A stretch of DNA of 64,000 nt from Candidatus Caenarcanales bacterium (GTDB taxonomy: Bacteria; Cyanobacteriota; Vampirovibrionia; LMEP-6097): positions 1 through 64,000 of the forward strand of contig JAKVAO010000002.1 in assembly GCA_022447685.1 (NCBI GenBank). Direction: 5' to 3'. The notes beneath the pieces are model-generated. The model searched no databases and was not told the origin of the DNA. It was given only the letters and a program-made list of their open reading frames with translations. Position numbers and translations under genes: made by a program. Below are positions 19,518-28,749 of this stretch, in pieces. Positions within the stretch are counted from its first letter, which is position 1. Every line of letters begins with the position of its first letter.

Positions 19518-20831
19518 TCACCTAAAGCCAGCACCTAAAACATGCTCACTAGAGTTAACAATATCAGCCTGATAGGCACTCAAGAATTCATTTTGCCCCT
19601 TAAACTCAGCCTCTAATACCTCAATCTTCTTAGTCTGCTTTTTAACTTCCCCCTTAGTTAAGCAACTATCAATAATAATATTTTTAAGAATATCAACAGA
19701 AACAATATCCAAACTATCAATTCTTGGCACCTGAGCCTCATCTATATTTAAGTCAAGCTTAGTAGCAAAACTCTTAAGAAACTTTATTTCCTTGTTATTA
19801 ACAAAGGTTATAGCCTTACCTTCATTACCTGCTCTACCAGTTCTACCAACTCTATGAGTATAATCTCTATCCTCACGAGGTAACTGAAAGTTAAACACCA
19901 AATCCAAATCAGGTATATCAATACCCCTAGCTGCAATATCAGAGGCAACTAAAATATTAATCTCAAAATTCTTAAACCTCTCCATTATTAGATCACGTTT
20001 ATTAGGTTTTAGATCCCCATGAAGAGCAGCCACCTTAAAACCCTGCTTCTTAAGAATTTTAAAGACCTTATCTACAACAACTTTATTGTTTGCAAATATA
20101 ATAGACCTGAAAACTTTCTCAGAGAAAACAATCCGTTTAATAGCGTCTAGTCTATTCACTTCATCGAGAACAATATAATTATGAGAAATTTTAATATCAT
20201 GTGATTTTTTCTTAGCAAAATTTATATGCTTTGCTCTGGCTAAATATTTATGAGATATTTTAATAAGATTTGCTTCATGAGTTGCTGAAAACATAGCTGT
20301 TTGCCTAGAAGCAGGTGACTTGTCAAAAATCAAATCAAGACTCTCTTTCAAACCCATCTCAATAATAGTATCTGCTTCATCTAAGATTAAAAATTTAAGT
20401 TTAGAAATATCAATCAAAGACTGATCAAGGAGATCATTTATTCTTCCTGGAGTACTTATAAGAAGATGGGGCTTAATATTCAATGATTTCTTTTGAGATT
20501 CAAAATTTCTGCCACCATAAAGAGAAAGCATTCTAAAATCAGGAATATGAGTTACAAGAGCTTCAATATGATTGCATACCTGCTTTGAAAGCTCCCTAGT
20601 TGGAACAACAACTAAAGCTTGAATATAATCTTGACTTAAATCAATTGATTCAATCATAGGAATAGCGTAAGCTGCTGTTTTCCCTGTCCCAGTCTCAGAT
20701 TGAACTATCAAATCATCACCTGCACGCAATAGAGGAATTGATTTTTCCTGAACCATAGTCATAGTTTCAAACTTCAAATCAGCGATAGCTTGACGAAGCT
20801 CTGGGGATAAATTAATCTCAGAAAATTTCAT
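19518..20831 (-). CDS. DEAD-box ATP-dependent RNA helicase
   Basis: 437 residues with the full motif set in order: Q motif, Walker A SETGTGKT (45-52), PTREL, GG, TPGR, DEAD (151-154), SAT, then in the second RecA domain the RGIDIPD block and HRVGRTGRAG. It unwinds short RNA duplexes in ribosome assembly or mRNA decay, as in RhlE/CsdA-type enzymes. The C-terminal tail of about 70 residues is not one of the known RNA-binding extensions, so the subfamily is left open. It is divergent from the 623-residue gene with only a 39-base gap. Confidence 0.95.
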   Translation of the reverse strand: MKFSEINLSPELRQAIADLKFETMTMVQEKSIPLLRAGDDLIVQSETGTGKTAAYAIPMIESIDLSQDYIQALVVVPTRELSKQVCNHIEALVTHIPDFRMLSLYGGRNFESQKKSLNIKPHLLISTPGRINDLLDQSLIDISKLKFLILDEADTIIEMGLKESLDLIFDKSPASRQTAMFSATHEANLIKISHKYLARAKHINFAKKKSHDIKISHNYIVLDEVNRLDAIKRIVFSEKVFRSIIFANNKVVVDKVFKILKKQGFKVAALHGDLKPNKRDLIMERFKNFEINILVASDIAARGIDIPDLDLVFNFQLPREDRDYTHRVGRTGRAGNEGKAITFVNNKEIKFLKSFATKLDLNIDEAQVPRIDSLDIVSVDILKNIIIDSCLTKGEVKKQTKKIEVLEAEFKGQNEFLSAYQADIVNSSEHVLGAGFR

Positions 20832-20870
20832 AGTCTTTATAAGAACCCTAATCTAAGTTAATATATTATA

Positions 20871-22742
20871 GTGTCTGACCTAATAGAAATACAACAAGTA
20901 CTAGAAAAAATATCAACAAGCAATGCAAAGGATGAGCATAAACAAAAAGAAATTTATAAATTACTTGGATATATAGGCTCCACCAAGAATTCAAAAGAAA
21001 GCAAAATATCAATATTCAATTCACTTGAAAGGACTCTAAATGCAAGAAATTTTGCTGAAAATTATTCAACTAACAATTTCAAAATTCCTCAGAATATCCT
21101 AAATAAACTTAAAATAGATAAAAATACAAGCCACTATCATTTTCATAATGATTTATTTACAGCAATAGAAGATTTTAGTCTAGAAGATATAAAAAAAATT
21201 AAAGAAAAACTTGAATCTAATAATCTCTATCACTTTGAAACTTTAGAAAATGGTCTTATCAGAACCTCTGAAACTATTCATGAACACATGCGCTGGCAGT
21301 GGTTTACAGATACATGTATGGTTGGCAGCTGGCAGAAGAAAGTAAGTAGAGAGAACTGGCAGAAAGCTTTGCTTACCAATATTGCAATAACGGCTTCTAC
21401 TAAGAACACACAAACAGTTAAAACTATTACTAATAATCCTGAAAAGTACAGGCAATATATACATCTTGGGATTGCTCATGTTTTTAATCCAATAAAAATT
21501 GAATATAATAAGAATAGTATCCCAGAGCCAGATTCCTATATAGAATCAGACTGGTTCTATCCTAAAAGAGTTGAGTCACTTGGTTTATTACACTTAAATT
21601 TAATTGAAGAAATTCTCTATGCAATCAAGAAAGATTCTGTAGGATCAATCTTCCACATTCAAAATCAAGCTTCTAGAAATCTTCTAAGAAAATCTTTAGA
21701 TAACTTATCCAAGTTTATATTATCTATAAATTATTGCAGCACTAAAGCTGAGTTTGATATGAAAGCTCCAAGTAATAGTAGCTGGGAAGAAATAGTATTT
21801 TATTCTGGAGCAAGCTTTGATGCAGCAACCTGTGTACTTGCTATAGAAAAACTCAAGACACTTGTTGAGAATTCTAGTCAAAATTCTTCGCTTAGAGATT
21901 TTCTTTTTGATAAGAACTACGAATTAGATAATTCACCTAATTATGCAAATTATCTAAGCATAGACAACCTAAATAACTTTATAAAATCAGGGAAAAGTTT
22001 CCTTGAAAATAGATTACTGAATCAAGATAGCCCGGTACATTTTGATGAGAGGGGTGATGATACATCACTATTTCTGTTTACTGCTCTAGATTATAGTTTT
22101 TCAGAAGACAGACTAAAAAACATTCATAGTAAAAACCAGATACTAACAAAAGCTATAGAGAAACTCGCTGGCAAAAATGGTTTCAGGAGATATAATGAAT
22201 TTAACTACAACAATCATTATTGCTTTGATAGCTATTTAAATTTAGATTTCCAAGTTTCAAGTGAACTTCCACAAGTTGCAGATTTAGTACTTGAAGCTAA
22301 CCAAATTAATTTCGAGCAAAGAAATAAAAATGCAAATGATTTAAGAGACTATATTAGTAGACAAAATTATGCGTTCTATGAATATAGTGCTGAATGGACA
22401 ATTGGAAGTTCAGCAGCATTGCAGGCAATATCCAAAAACCTTCTAGAAATGAAAAATCATTACCAAGATACAGAAGAATTTAAACAAACATACAATGATA
22501 CAAAGTTAATTGCGAACTATCTACTCAACCTTAATCTTGCACAAATCTGTGGTTCCAAAGCTCAAGAAGTATATAGAGCTGATGGTACGAAATTACCAAG
22601 AGAATATGTTTTCATAGAAGCATTTCAAGCAGTAAGTGATTTAAATTCTAAAAGGAAGTGGCTACCAGGTCAACATACACTCGCCTGGACACAAGCACAA
22701 TTCTTAGATGCTATTGATAATCTTGAACAAGCTTTAAGTTAA
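20871..22742 (+). CDS. Unknown protein, possible (alpha/alpha)6 glycosidase-like fold
   Basis: 623 residues from a GTG start directly after a TATATT box, no signal peptide. Weak resemblance to glycoside hydrolase family 15 and phosphorylase-kinase-like proteins: helical composition, a DTCMVGSWQ stretch, ESDWFYPKRVESLG, AEWTIGSSAAL and a C-terminal GQHTLAWTQAQFLDA. These are typical of the aromatic and acidic loops of six-hairpin glycosidases, but the catalytic acids cannot be assigned. The enzymatic call is a guess; the coding call is firm. It is convergent with the PAS sensor-kinase gene. Confidence 0.75.
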   Translation: MSDLIEIQQVLEKISTSNAKDEHKQKEIYKLLGYIGSTKNSKESKISIFNSLERTLNARNFAENYSTNNFKIPQNILNKLKIDKNTSHYHFHNDLFTAIEDFSLEDIKKIKEKLESNNLYHFETLENGLIRTSETIHEHMRWQWFTDTCMVGSWQKKVSRENWQKALLTNIAITASTKNTQTVKTITNNPEKYRQYIHLGIAHVFNPIKIEYNKNSIPEPDSYIESDWFYPKRVESLGLLHLNLIEEILYAIKKDSVGSIFHIQNQASRNLLRKSLDNLSKFILSINYCSTKAEFDMKAPSNSSWEEIVFYSGASFDAATCVLAIEKLKTLVENSSQNSSLRDFLFDKNYELDNSPNYANYLSIDNLNNFIKSGKSFLENRLLNQDSPVHFDERGDDTSLFLFTALDYSFSEDRLKNIHSKNQILTKAIEKLAGKNGFRRYNEFNYNNHYCFDSYLNLDFQVSSELPQVADLVLEANQINFEQRNKNANDLRDYISRQNYAFYEYSAEWTIGSSAALQAISKNLLEMKNHYQDTEEFKQTYNDTKLIANYLLNLNLAQICGSKAQEVYRADGTKLPREYVFIEAFQAVSDLNSKRKWLPGQHTLAWTQAQFLDAIDNLEQALS

Positions 22743-22745
22743 AAC

Positions 22746-24707
22746 TTACTTCTCAATTGTGAAAACAAATTTAGTACCGATCCCAGGTTCAGATGAGACA
22801 CTAATATCTCCCTTATAATTCTCCACAATTTTCTTGACATTTGTTAAACCAATCCCGTTACCAGAATATAACTCGTGAGGATTCAGCCTTCTAAACATCT
22901 CAAAAATATTTTCAAGGTCATCTTCATTCATACCAATTCCATTATCCTCAATAGAGAATTGATGTTTAGACTCAAGTTCATCATATTTTATAGTTATTAG
23001 AGTATCTTTATCAGGGTTAGAGAACTTAAGAGAGTTTGTAATTAGATTTTGGAAGAGTTGGGTGATTTCAAATTTGTTGGCGTAAATAGATGGAAGCTCA
23101 ACTAGTTTAACATATGCATTCTTCTCACTTATAATCAGTGAAAGGCTTTCAATTATTTCACAAAGTAAAAGATTTAAATTAAGCTTGGACTTCTCATCAG
23201 ACTTTCCAATTCGTGAACAAAGTAATATATCTTTGATCAAAGACTTTAACCTTAAAGTAGAATCAATAATATAGTTCATATATACTTCTTCTTTATCTTC
23301 AAGCTTTTCTCCCAGCTTCAGTTTCAAAAGATCTACATAGTTTGCGATAGTCCTAAGAGGTTCTTGTAAATCATGAGAAACCACAAAAGCAAACCTTTCA
23401 AGTTCCTGATTCGATGATTCTAATTCTAGAGTCTTTTTCTCAATTAATAATTGAGAATTTTTTTTATCAGTAATATCAAAATTAATTCCACGTAGATTTA
23501 TAACATTATTTTTTTCATCGAAACCAAACTCACCTATTGCCGAAATATGCCTGACCTCTAGATCAGCTTCTCTAATAATTCTAAAATCAGTATTAAAATT
23601 CTCACGATTTAAAATACAATCATCAATATATTCGTTTAAAGGTTCAATATCATCAGGATGAACATGTTTAGAGAAATAAGTGTAATCAACTATCTGCGTG
23701 GAATCTTGCACTCCATATATTTCAAACATTCTTTCATCCCATATCACTTCATTAGATCTAAAATCCCAGAACCAGGCTCCGACATGGGCAGCTTTTAAAG
23801 TTAAATTAAATCGATCAGTTAACTCTTTGAGGTTTCTTTCAGAAATAGCTAACTTATTAAAGGGCTCAATAAACAGATTTTTACCAAGCAAAAATATAAT
23901 TATTGAACTTAAAACTGAGCTTAGTAAAATAGCCTGAAATAAATTCTGTATCAGTTTAGAAGAATAGTGATTAAAATTAATAGTTTCTGCTTTGAAAAGA
24001 ATATCTAAATTATATTTATCTGAGTAGACCTCAAACTCTTTCCAATTAAGATCTAGGAATTTAGTAGAAGTATATAATTCCTCACCATATTTAATTGCAA
24101 AACTTAAACCTTCTTCCTGACTAGCACCAAAGATACTATAAAAGTCTAATTCAATTGCGATAAAGCCCTCAATAGATTTGCCATAAACAACAGGCACAAT
24201 TAAATGTAAGTAATTTACAAGTTCTCTATTTACAAAATTTAATTTAAAATCGTTATTGCTAATCTCAGAAAATATATTTTCATTTAGTTCAATTTTGAAT
24301 TGCTTGTCAGAACTAACTAGTTTACGTCCCCAAATATCGTATAAATTTACTGGGAGTTTATCACCTAATACCATAGTGTCAGATAAAAAATCTTTTAAAT
24401 AAGCACTACCAGAATCACTATTCATAACAGTTTTAACCACTATAGGGTAGGCAGCAAGATCTTTTAAAACTCGAATACGGCTAGAAATATAATTATCAAA
24501 GTTTTTTTCAACTAAGTTTAACTCAGAGTTACGTAATTTCATCTCGAAAAGATCGAGTGAGTCACCAAGTGATTTTTTTACAGAAAAAAAACTTAAACTA
24601 GCAAAGCAAATAAATGATACAAAAGTAAAGACTATAAATATCTTCAATAAAGACTTTTGGCGCTTATTTACATTTAAGATATTCTCAAAACGCTTTAGTT
24701 TAAACAT
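22746..24707 (-). CDS. PAS-domain sensor histidine kinase
   Basis: 653 residues. TM1 (about 21-42), an extracytoplasmic sensor domain of about 210 residues, TM2 (about 254-276), a PAS domain with PAC-like end (about 297-415), a short coiled coil, HisKA with His445 in VVSHDLQEPLRT, and an HATPase domain (DNGIGMN, YSGNGIGLTNV). The gene starts 1 base after the stop of a truncated solute-binding-protein gene, so the original pair was probably a ligand-binding protein feeding this kinase. The promoter and the partner's N-terminus have been lost to the IS-linked rearrangement just upstream, so present expression is uncertain. Confidence 0.93.
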   Translation of the reverse strand: MFKLKRFENILNVNKRQKSLLKIFIVFTFVSFICFASLSFFSVKKSLGDSLDLFEMKLRNSELNLVEKNFDNYISSRIRVLKDLAAYPIVVKTVMNSDSGSAYLKDFLSDTMVLGDKLPVNLYDIWGRKLVSSDKQFKIELNENIFSEISNNDFKLNFVNRELVNYLHLIVPVVYGKSIEGFIAIELDFYSIFGASQEEGLSFAIKYGEELYTSTKFLDLNWKEFEVYSDKYNLDILFKAETINFNHYSSKLIQNLFQAILLSSVLSSIIIFLLGKNLFIEPFNKLAISERNLKELTDRFNLTLKAAHVGAWFWDFRSNEVIWDERMFEIYGVQDSTQIVDYTYFSKHVHPDDIEPLNEYIDDCILNRENFNTDFRIIREADLEVRHISAIGEFGFDEKNNVINLRGINFDITDKKNSQLLIEKKTLELESSNQELERFAFVVSHDLQEPLRTIANYVDLLKLKLGEKLEDKEEVYMNYIIDSTLRLKSLIKDILLCSRIGKSDEKSKLNLNLLLCEIIESLSLIISEKNAYVKLVELPSIYANKFEITQLFQNLITNSLKFSNPDKDTLITIKYDELESKHQFSIEDNGIGMNEDDLENIFEMFRRLNPHELYSGNGIGLTNVKKIVENYKGDISVSSEPGIGTKFVFTIEK

Positions 24708-24708
24708 T

Positions 24709-24993
24709 TTAATTTCTCACCACAATCCTGTCATCATCATCAAACTGAGCCATGCAATAATATTTATCACTTAATGCTTCATGAGCAAAAGGTTTAGAGA
24801 TATCATAAGAAGAGAATTGGCTACTATAGCTTTTAACTAAGCCATCTACAGGAAGATGCAAGTTTTCCAAAGAATTCTTTAATCGAATCCTATTCTCCAA
24901 ACTATTATCACCAAGAGTGATTTGTAAGCTAGCTGCTATAAATAATCTACTTAAATCATATGCATGAATATAGCCAGTAGGTGCCAAAATATC
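24709..24993 (-). pseudogene. C-terminal remnant of a solute-binding receptor protein
   Basis: About 95 codons remain, with APTGYIHAYDLSRLFIAA, a sequence typical of the C-terminal lobe of Leu/Ile/Val-type periplasmic binding proteins (normally about 380-400 residues). In-frame reading upstream meets a TGA at 24994-24996, then the IS end at about 25004. No N-terminal part is found on the far side of the IS. A TTG at 24985-24987 could start translation but the product would lack the ligand site. It is 1 base upstream of the kinase gene. Confidence 0.75.
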
Positions 24994-25003
24994 TCAGCTG
25001 GGT

Positions 25004-25029
25004 AATGTAAACTATTTTGTGTAAATTCC
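25004..25029 (+). repeat. Left terminal inverted repeat of the IS
   Basis: It ends in TGTGTAAATTCC and pairs with 26345-26370. The differences are three internal bases in the 24-base core, plus one at the outermost positions. Confidence 0.8.
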
Positions 25030-25111
25030 AAATTTTGCTATTTTTTGTTTTATCAGCTCCGGGGTTAAAAGTTTAAAAATCACAGCTTTGCTGTGATAAA
25101 ATTTGGCTCCC

Positions 25112-26317
25112 CTAGGAGCTAAACCTTCCTTCAAAGAATATTTCTAATTGACTTACGACCACACCCCAGTTTCTAACAGGCATAGTCCACTTTTTAGTAA
25201 TATTCTGTACCGCTAAGAAAAGAGATTTCTCCAATGATTTATCAGTAGGAAATACTGATTTTGTCTTAGTTACTTTTCTGAATTGCCGATTTAAACTTTC
25301 AAGTGCATTCGTCGTATAGATCAGCCTTCTTACTTCATTTGGATAGATAAAAAATGTGGATAGCTCTGTCCAATTGGCTTCCCATGATTTTGAGATTGAT
25401 GGATATTTTTCATCCCATTTATCTTTGAAATCTTGCAAAGCCTGATATCCAGATTGCTCTGTAGGAGAGCTATATATCTGCTTTAAATCACTACAAACTT
25501 GTTTTCGCTCTTTGTAGGAAACATGCTTAACAGAATTTCTAACCTGGTGGATTATACAACGTTGAATCTCAACTTTTGGAAATACTGCACGGATAGAATC
25601 TGGTAAGCCTATTAAACCATCCATACATGCTATCAATATATCTTCTAGCCCTCTGTTTTTAAGCTCATTTGCAACGCTTAGCCAGTATTTTGCACTTTCG
25701 GTACCATCACCTATCCACATGCCCAAAATATCTTTTAAGCCATCAGAATCAATTGCTAAACAAACATATACTGCTTTTTTGATCACACGACCCTCGTGGC
25801 GAACACTGTAGTGTATACAATCAAAAAATGCTACTGGGTAAACCTTATCTAACTGACGGGTCTGCCATTCTTGAATTTTGGGGTAGATTTTATCCGTTAT
25901 ATTACTTACTAGCTCCGCTGAAACCTCAATTCCATATATCTCAGCCAAGTGTTCATTTATATCTCTAGTCGATAGTCCTCGAGCGTAAAGAGCTATGATC
26001 TTTTCTTCTATACCATCGCTTAAGCTACCTAATTCATTTACAAGCATTGGCTTAAAGCTTGATTTTCGATCACGAGGGATTTCCAATGGTAATTCACCAA
26101 AGTCCGTTTTAAAAGTTTTTCCTCTTGTACCATTTCTTGAATTCTCAGTGTCAGATCTCTCATGCTTTTGGTAGCCTAGGTGTGCATCCATTTCTCCTTG
26201 AAGGATTTCTTGAATCATATCCTTCATCAAACTGCCCATTAAACCTTCAACATCTTTCATTCGAAGATCTTTATTTTCTGCACGCAATTTCCTTGCGTAT
26301 TCTTTTATGCTTGACAT
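25112..26317 (-). CDS. IS256-family (Mutator-like) DDE transposase
   Basis: 401 residues, full length. Family features are the VAFFDCIHYSVR block with the first catalytic Asp, ACMDGLIGLPDSI with the second, CIIHQVRNSVKH (C-x2-H region), and a C-terminal YTTNALESLNRQFRKVTKTK block carrying the catalytic Glu. A Shine-Dalgarno AAGGAG precedes the ATG. No frameshift or internal stop is visible, so the enzyme may be active. Nothing else is carried in the element. Confidence 0.95.
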   Translation of the reverse strand: MSSIKEYARKLRAENKDLRMKDVEGLMGSLMKDMIQEILQGEMDAHLGYQKHERSDTENSRNGTRGKTFKTDFGELPLEIPRDRKSSFKPMLVNELGSLSDGIEEKIIALYARGLSTRDINEHLAEIYGIEVSAELVSNITDKIYPKIQEWQTRQLDKVYPVAFFDCIHYSVRHEGRVIKKAVYVCLAIDSDGLKDILGMWIGDGTESAKYWLSVANELKNRGLEDILIACMDGLIGLPDSIRAVFPKVEIQRCIIHQVRNSVKHVSYKERKQVCSDLKQIYSSPTEQSGYQALQDFKDKWDEKYPSISKSWEANWTELSTFFIYPNEVRRLIYTTNALESLNRQFRKVTKTKSVFPTDKSLEKSLFLAVQNITKKWTMPVRNWGVVVSQLEIFFEGRFSS

Positions 26318-26344
26318 TTGTCTTTTCTCCTTTTTTTATTTTAA

Positions 26345-26370
26345 GGAATTTACACAATTTATTTTACACT
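26345..26370 (-). repeat. Right terminal inverted repeat of the IS
   Basis: Reads GGAATTTACACAATTTATTT and on to 26370 on the plus strand; its complement matches the left end. Confidence 0.8.
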
Positions 26371-26916
26371 CTCGAAATTGTTAGCTTTCTTCACCAAAAT
26401 TCTATTCCAAGCTTTGCTGGCTTAAATCCAACAAAAATTTCACCTATACTTTTAACTGAAGATGGATCTTTTTACTCATTTGATCAAGCTCTTGCTCCTA
26501 CTTTAAAAGCAAAAGAAAACTTGCATAGTAATTTGGTCTTCAGTCACAACCACGATTCTTATTCAACTATTCAAGAAATAATAGTATATTTAAATTCTCT
26601 AACAAAACTAGAGCGAGATGAAATAGTAAAGTCATTATCCAATGACCTGAATGAGAAGCTAAATGAAATAGCCTTAAAAGCTACTGCATCAGGAGTTATT
26701 CTATCTCCAGATGCTTTCTTCACGACATTCAACAAGAAACAAAATAAAATTATAGCTGTCTCGGTTTGTGATTTTGACAGTATATTTGTTCCTGGAATCG
26801 ATAAAGAAAATGATTTCAAATTTTCCAACAAGCGTTTACCTAATAGTAAAGAATTATTGAAACACAATAGTAAACAAATAAAAATTTATCATGAGCAAGT
26901 TATGGATTTATTTTAA
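26371..26916 (+). pseudogene. C-terminal remnant of an unknown gene next to the IS
   Basis: The plus-strand frame is open from the right IS end to a TAA at 26914-26916, giving about 180 residues, for example AGLNPTKISPILLTEDGSF and FVPGIDKENDFKF. The upstream continuation of this frame lies inside the IS end and antisense to the transposase, so the native N-terminus is gone. No family recognised. It runs away from the IS, as does the binding-protein remnant on the other side, so both neighbours lost their 5' ends. Confidence 0.6.
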
Positions 26917-26925
26917 AAATGGCAC
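26916..26925 (+). repeat. Candidate left attachment core of the defence island
   Basis: The ten bases AAAATGGCAC recur exactly at 40803-40812, at the CCA end of the tRNA-Arg gene beside the serine recombinase. The copy here sits right at the stop codon of the IS-side remnant and before the first island gene. Short shared cores are normal for serine-integrase elements, but a 10-base match in AT-rich DNA can also arise by chance. Confidence 0.35.
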
Positions 26926-27023
26926 CACCTAGTGGACTATTTTAGAACTGAGTTTGTGGTTAGTGAGTATAGATTTAGGGGTGATAGGTTGCGAGTTGGG
27001 TGATGTTATTATTCTTAAGATAT

Positions 27024-27602
27024 TTATCCTAAACAATTAATTTCATCGTATGATATTTCTTTTGTGAAAATATTGATTTTATTTACTTTGTTAAGGAATA
27101 TATTCATTTCTCTGTCTATCAAATCTTTATATGTATAGCCATGAGTTTTATTAAAGTTTATAGCTATCTCATAATGTTTTTTTGTATATTTTATTAATTC
27201 CTTTCTTATAAAAGCCAATTCAGAATTATATTCCAAATTATTATAGAAAAGAGGTCTTGACTTAACTATTTCATATAAATGATTTAAAATAGGTTTTTTT
27301 AAATGCATTTGTGCTGTTGAAGTGTTTTTCATAGTCCCATGTAAATACTCCTTGAACCAAAATTCAAAAAAATTATCAAAGCTTGTAGATCTATCCATAC
27401 CATTATTAACGAAAGAGGCATAAGTGCTTCCAAGCTCCCTAGAAGATATGCCAAATTTATCCATATTTAAATTTTCTAAAATAAGAATGAATTCCTCCAT
27501 TCTTACGATACATTTTTTAGAAATTTCTTCATTTGCGCTTATAGCTAGTCCAAGTGTTAGAATTATCCCTAATATTTCACCAATTGAAATTGTCCAATGC
27601 AT
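27024..27602 (-). CDS. Unknown membrane-anchored protein
   Basis: 192 residues with one N-terminal membrane segment (about 5-23) and a soluble Phe/Tyr/Asn-rich remainder predicted to be mostly helical. No family recognised. It is divergent from the Panacea antitoxin gene across a 194-base AT-rich gap and has no partner on its own strand. Its place in the defence island makes a phage-defence or accessory role possible, but nothing in the sequence shows this. Confidence 0.65.
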   Translation of the reverse strand: MHWTISIGEILGIILTLGLAISANEEISKKCIVRMEEFILILENLNMDKFGISSRELGSTYASFVNNGMDRSTSFDNFFEFWFKEYLHGTMKNTSTAQMHLKKPILNHLYEIVKSRPLFYNNLEYNSELAFIRKELIKYTKKHYEIAINFNKTHGYTYKDLIDREMNIFLNKVNKINIFTKEISYDEINCLG

Positions 27603-27796
27603 AATAATTATGATCCCTTAAATTTAATTAAAACGATAAATTGTATAGTCTGCAAGATAAAACAGCACTTTTATTGTCGTGTAAGTTTTACATAAAATGA
27701 TATATGTAAATAATGATTAGATATTGATTAACTTTAACTATCAATTAAACAGGGCATATTATACTTGTACTAGTAATATAAATTAGGTAATTCAAA

Positions 27797-28372
27797 ATGT
27801 ACTTGGAGAATAGAAGAGCCATAGATATTGCAAACTGGTTTCTTGCTCAGCAAAAAGTTGAGGAAGGTGATTCTATAACGAATTTAAAATTACAAAAGCT
27901 TGTTTATTATTCACAAGCATGGTCTATGGTTTTTAGAGATAAACCTTTATTTGCTGATGAGATACAAGCATGGGACTACGGTCCAGTTATCCCTAGTTTA
28001 TATAAACGATATAAAAAATATAAATTCGATAATATACTGAGTCACAAATCTAAATTTGATTTCCCTGATTTTAGTGATGATGAGACAAATGTTTTAAATT
28101 TTGTATTTAAGAATTACGGTGAAATGTCAGGTCAGCATTTATCTAAACTCACTCATGAAGAAGATCCTTGGAAAATTGCAAGAGCTGGCTGGGATTCTAT
28201 AGATAGACCATGCAAGAATACTATTGTTAATGAATCAATGAAGGCTTTTTATGATAATGTCCTAGCTGAAAATGAAGATAAATTTGAATTTAATCTAAGT
28301 CACTTTGAGAATCAAGAATATGATGAAGCAGATGCAGTAAAGGATTTATTCATTGAACATCAAATATTATAA
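27797..28372 (+). CDS. Panacea-domain (DUF4065/SocA-like) antitoxin
   Basis: 191 residues. The Panacea domain fills about residues 8-130, with IANWFLAQ near the start, LKLQKLVYYSQAW, and DEIQAWDYGPVIPSLY, all hallmarks of the GepA/SocA/DUF4065 family. In toxin-antitoxin loci this domain acts as a promiscuous antitoxin paired with many unrelated toxins. The last 20 bases overlap a RelE/ParE-like gene, giving antitoxin-first order and translational coupling. The upstream AT-rich region is likely autoregulated, but no operator could be fixed. Confidence 0.88.
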   Translation: MYLENRRAIDIANWFLAQQKVEEGDSITNLKLQKLVYYSQAWSMVFRDKPLFADEIQAWDYGPVIPSLYKRYKKYKFDNILSHKSKFDFPDFSDDETNVLNFVFKNYGEMSGQHLSKLTHEEDPWKIARAGWDSIDRPCKNTIVNESMKAFYDNVLAENEDKFEFNLSHFENQEYDEADAVKDLFIEHQIL

Positions 28373-28640
28373 GAAATTCAAAAAAGATATAGAATCTATA
28401 GACAAAAATAGAATTAAACAAATCCTTAAACTTCTAAAAACCATCACGGACATAGAAAAACTAGATTTATCTTGGTTGAGAGAAAATAGCTTTGATAAAT
28501 TGAAAGGTGATCAGAATCTATATGTTTATAAAAAGCGCTTTGGTGACTATAGGCTCATCATTAGTATTAGAGAAATTGAAAATAATATTATTTATGTTGA
28601 GAAAGTAGGGCATAGAAGAGATGTTTATCGAAGCTATTAG
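28353..28640 (+). CDS. RelE/ParE-family toxin
   Basis: 95 residues from a TTG start preceded by AAAGGA. The RelE/ParE fold is shown by the N-terminal helices (KKFKKDIESIDKNRIKQIL), the central KLKGDQNLYVYKKRFGDYRLI strands and the C-terminal VEKVGHRRDVYRSY, which carries the His/Arg/Tyr residues typical of the mRNA-cleaving RelE/YoeB-like branch. It overlaps the Panacea antitoxin gene by 20 bases. It probably cleaves mRNA at the ribosome; a ParE-like gyrase toxin is less likely given the RHRDVY-type ending. Confidence 0.88.
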   Translation: MNIKYYKKFKKDIESIDKNRIKQILKLLKTITDIEKLDLSWLRENSFDKLKGDQNLYVYKKRFGDYRLIISIREIENNIIYVEKVGHRRDVYRSY

Positions 28641-28749
28641 AATTGATTATTTAATCATAGAAAATATTTATGACAATTTCTTTTATGCCATTTGACCGCA
28701 TAAACTGTTCTATCAATTTTCTTAAATATCCTTTATAGTAAATAAACGA

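Larger units (their letters stand above)
25004..26370 (-). mobile_element. IS256-family insertion sequence
   Basis: About 1367 bp bounded by imperfect inverted repeats, with one intact transposase gene on the minus strand. The outer 24-25 bases of each end match at 21 of 24 positions. The 8 bases flanking the left end (24996-25003, AGCTGGGT) differ from those at the right (26371-26378, CTCGAAAT). The 8-bp target duplication expected for this family is therefore missing, which points to a deletion or recombination next to the element rather than a simple insertion. Confidence 0.9.

Noticed and set aside
26125..26370. Plus-strand start region of the open frame that runs into the remnant at 26371
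   Set aside because: This part is antisense to the transposase and the IS end; only the portion after 26370 belongs to a former gene.
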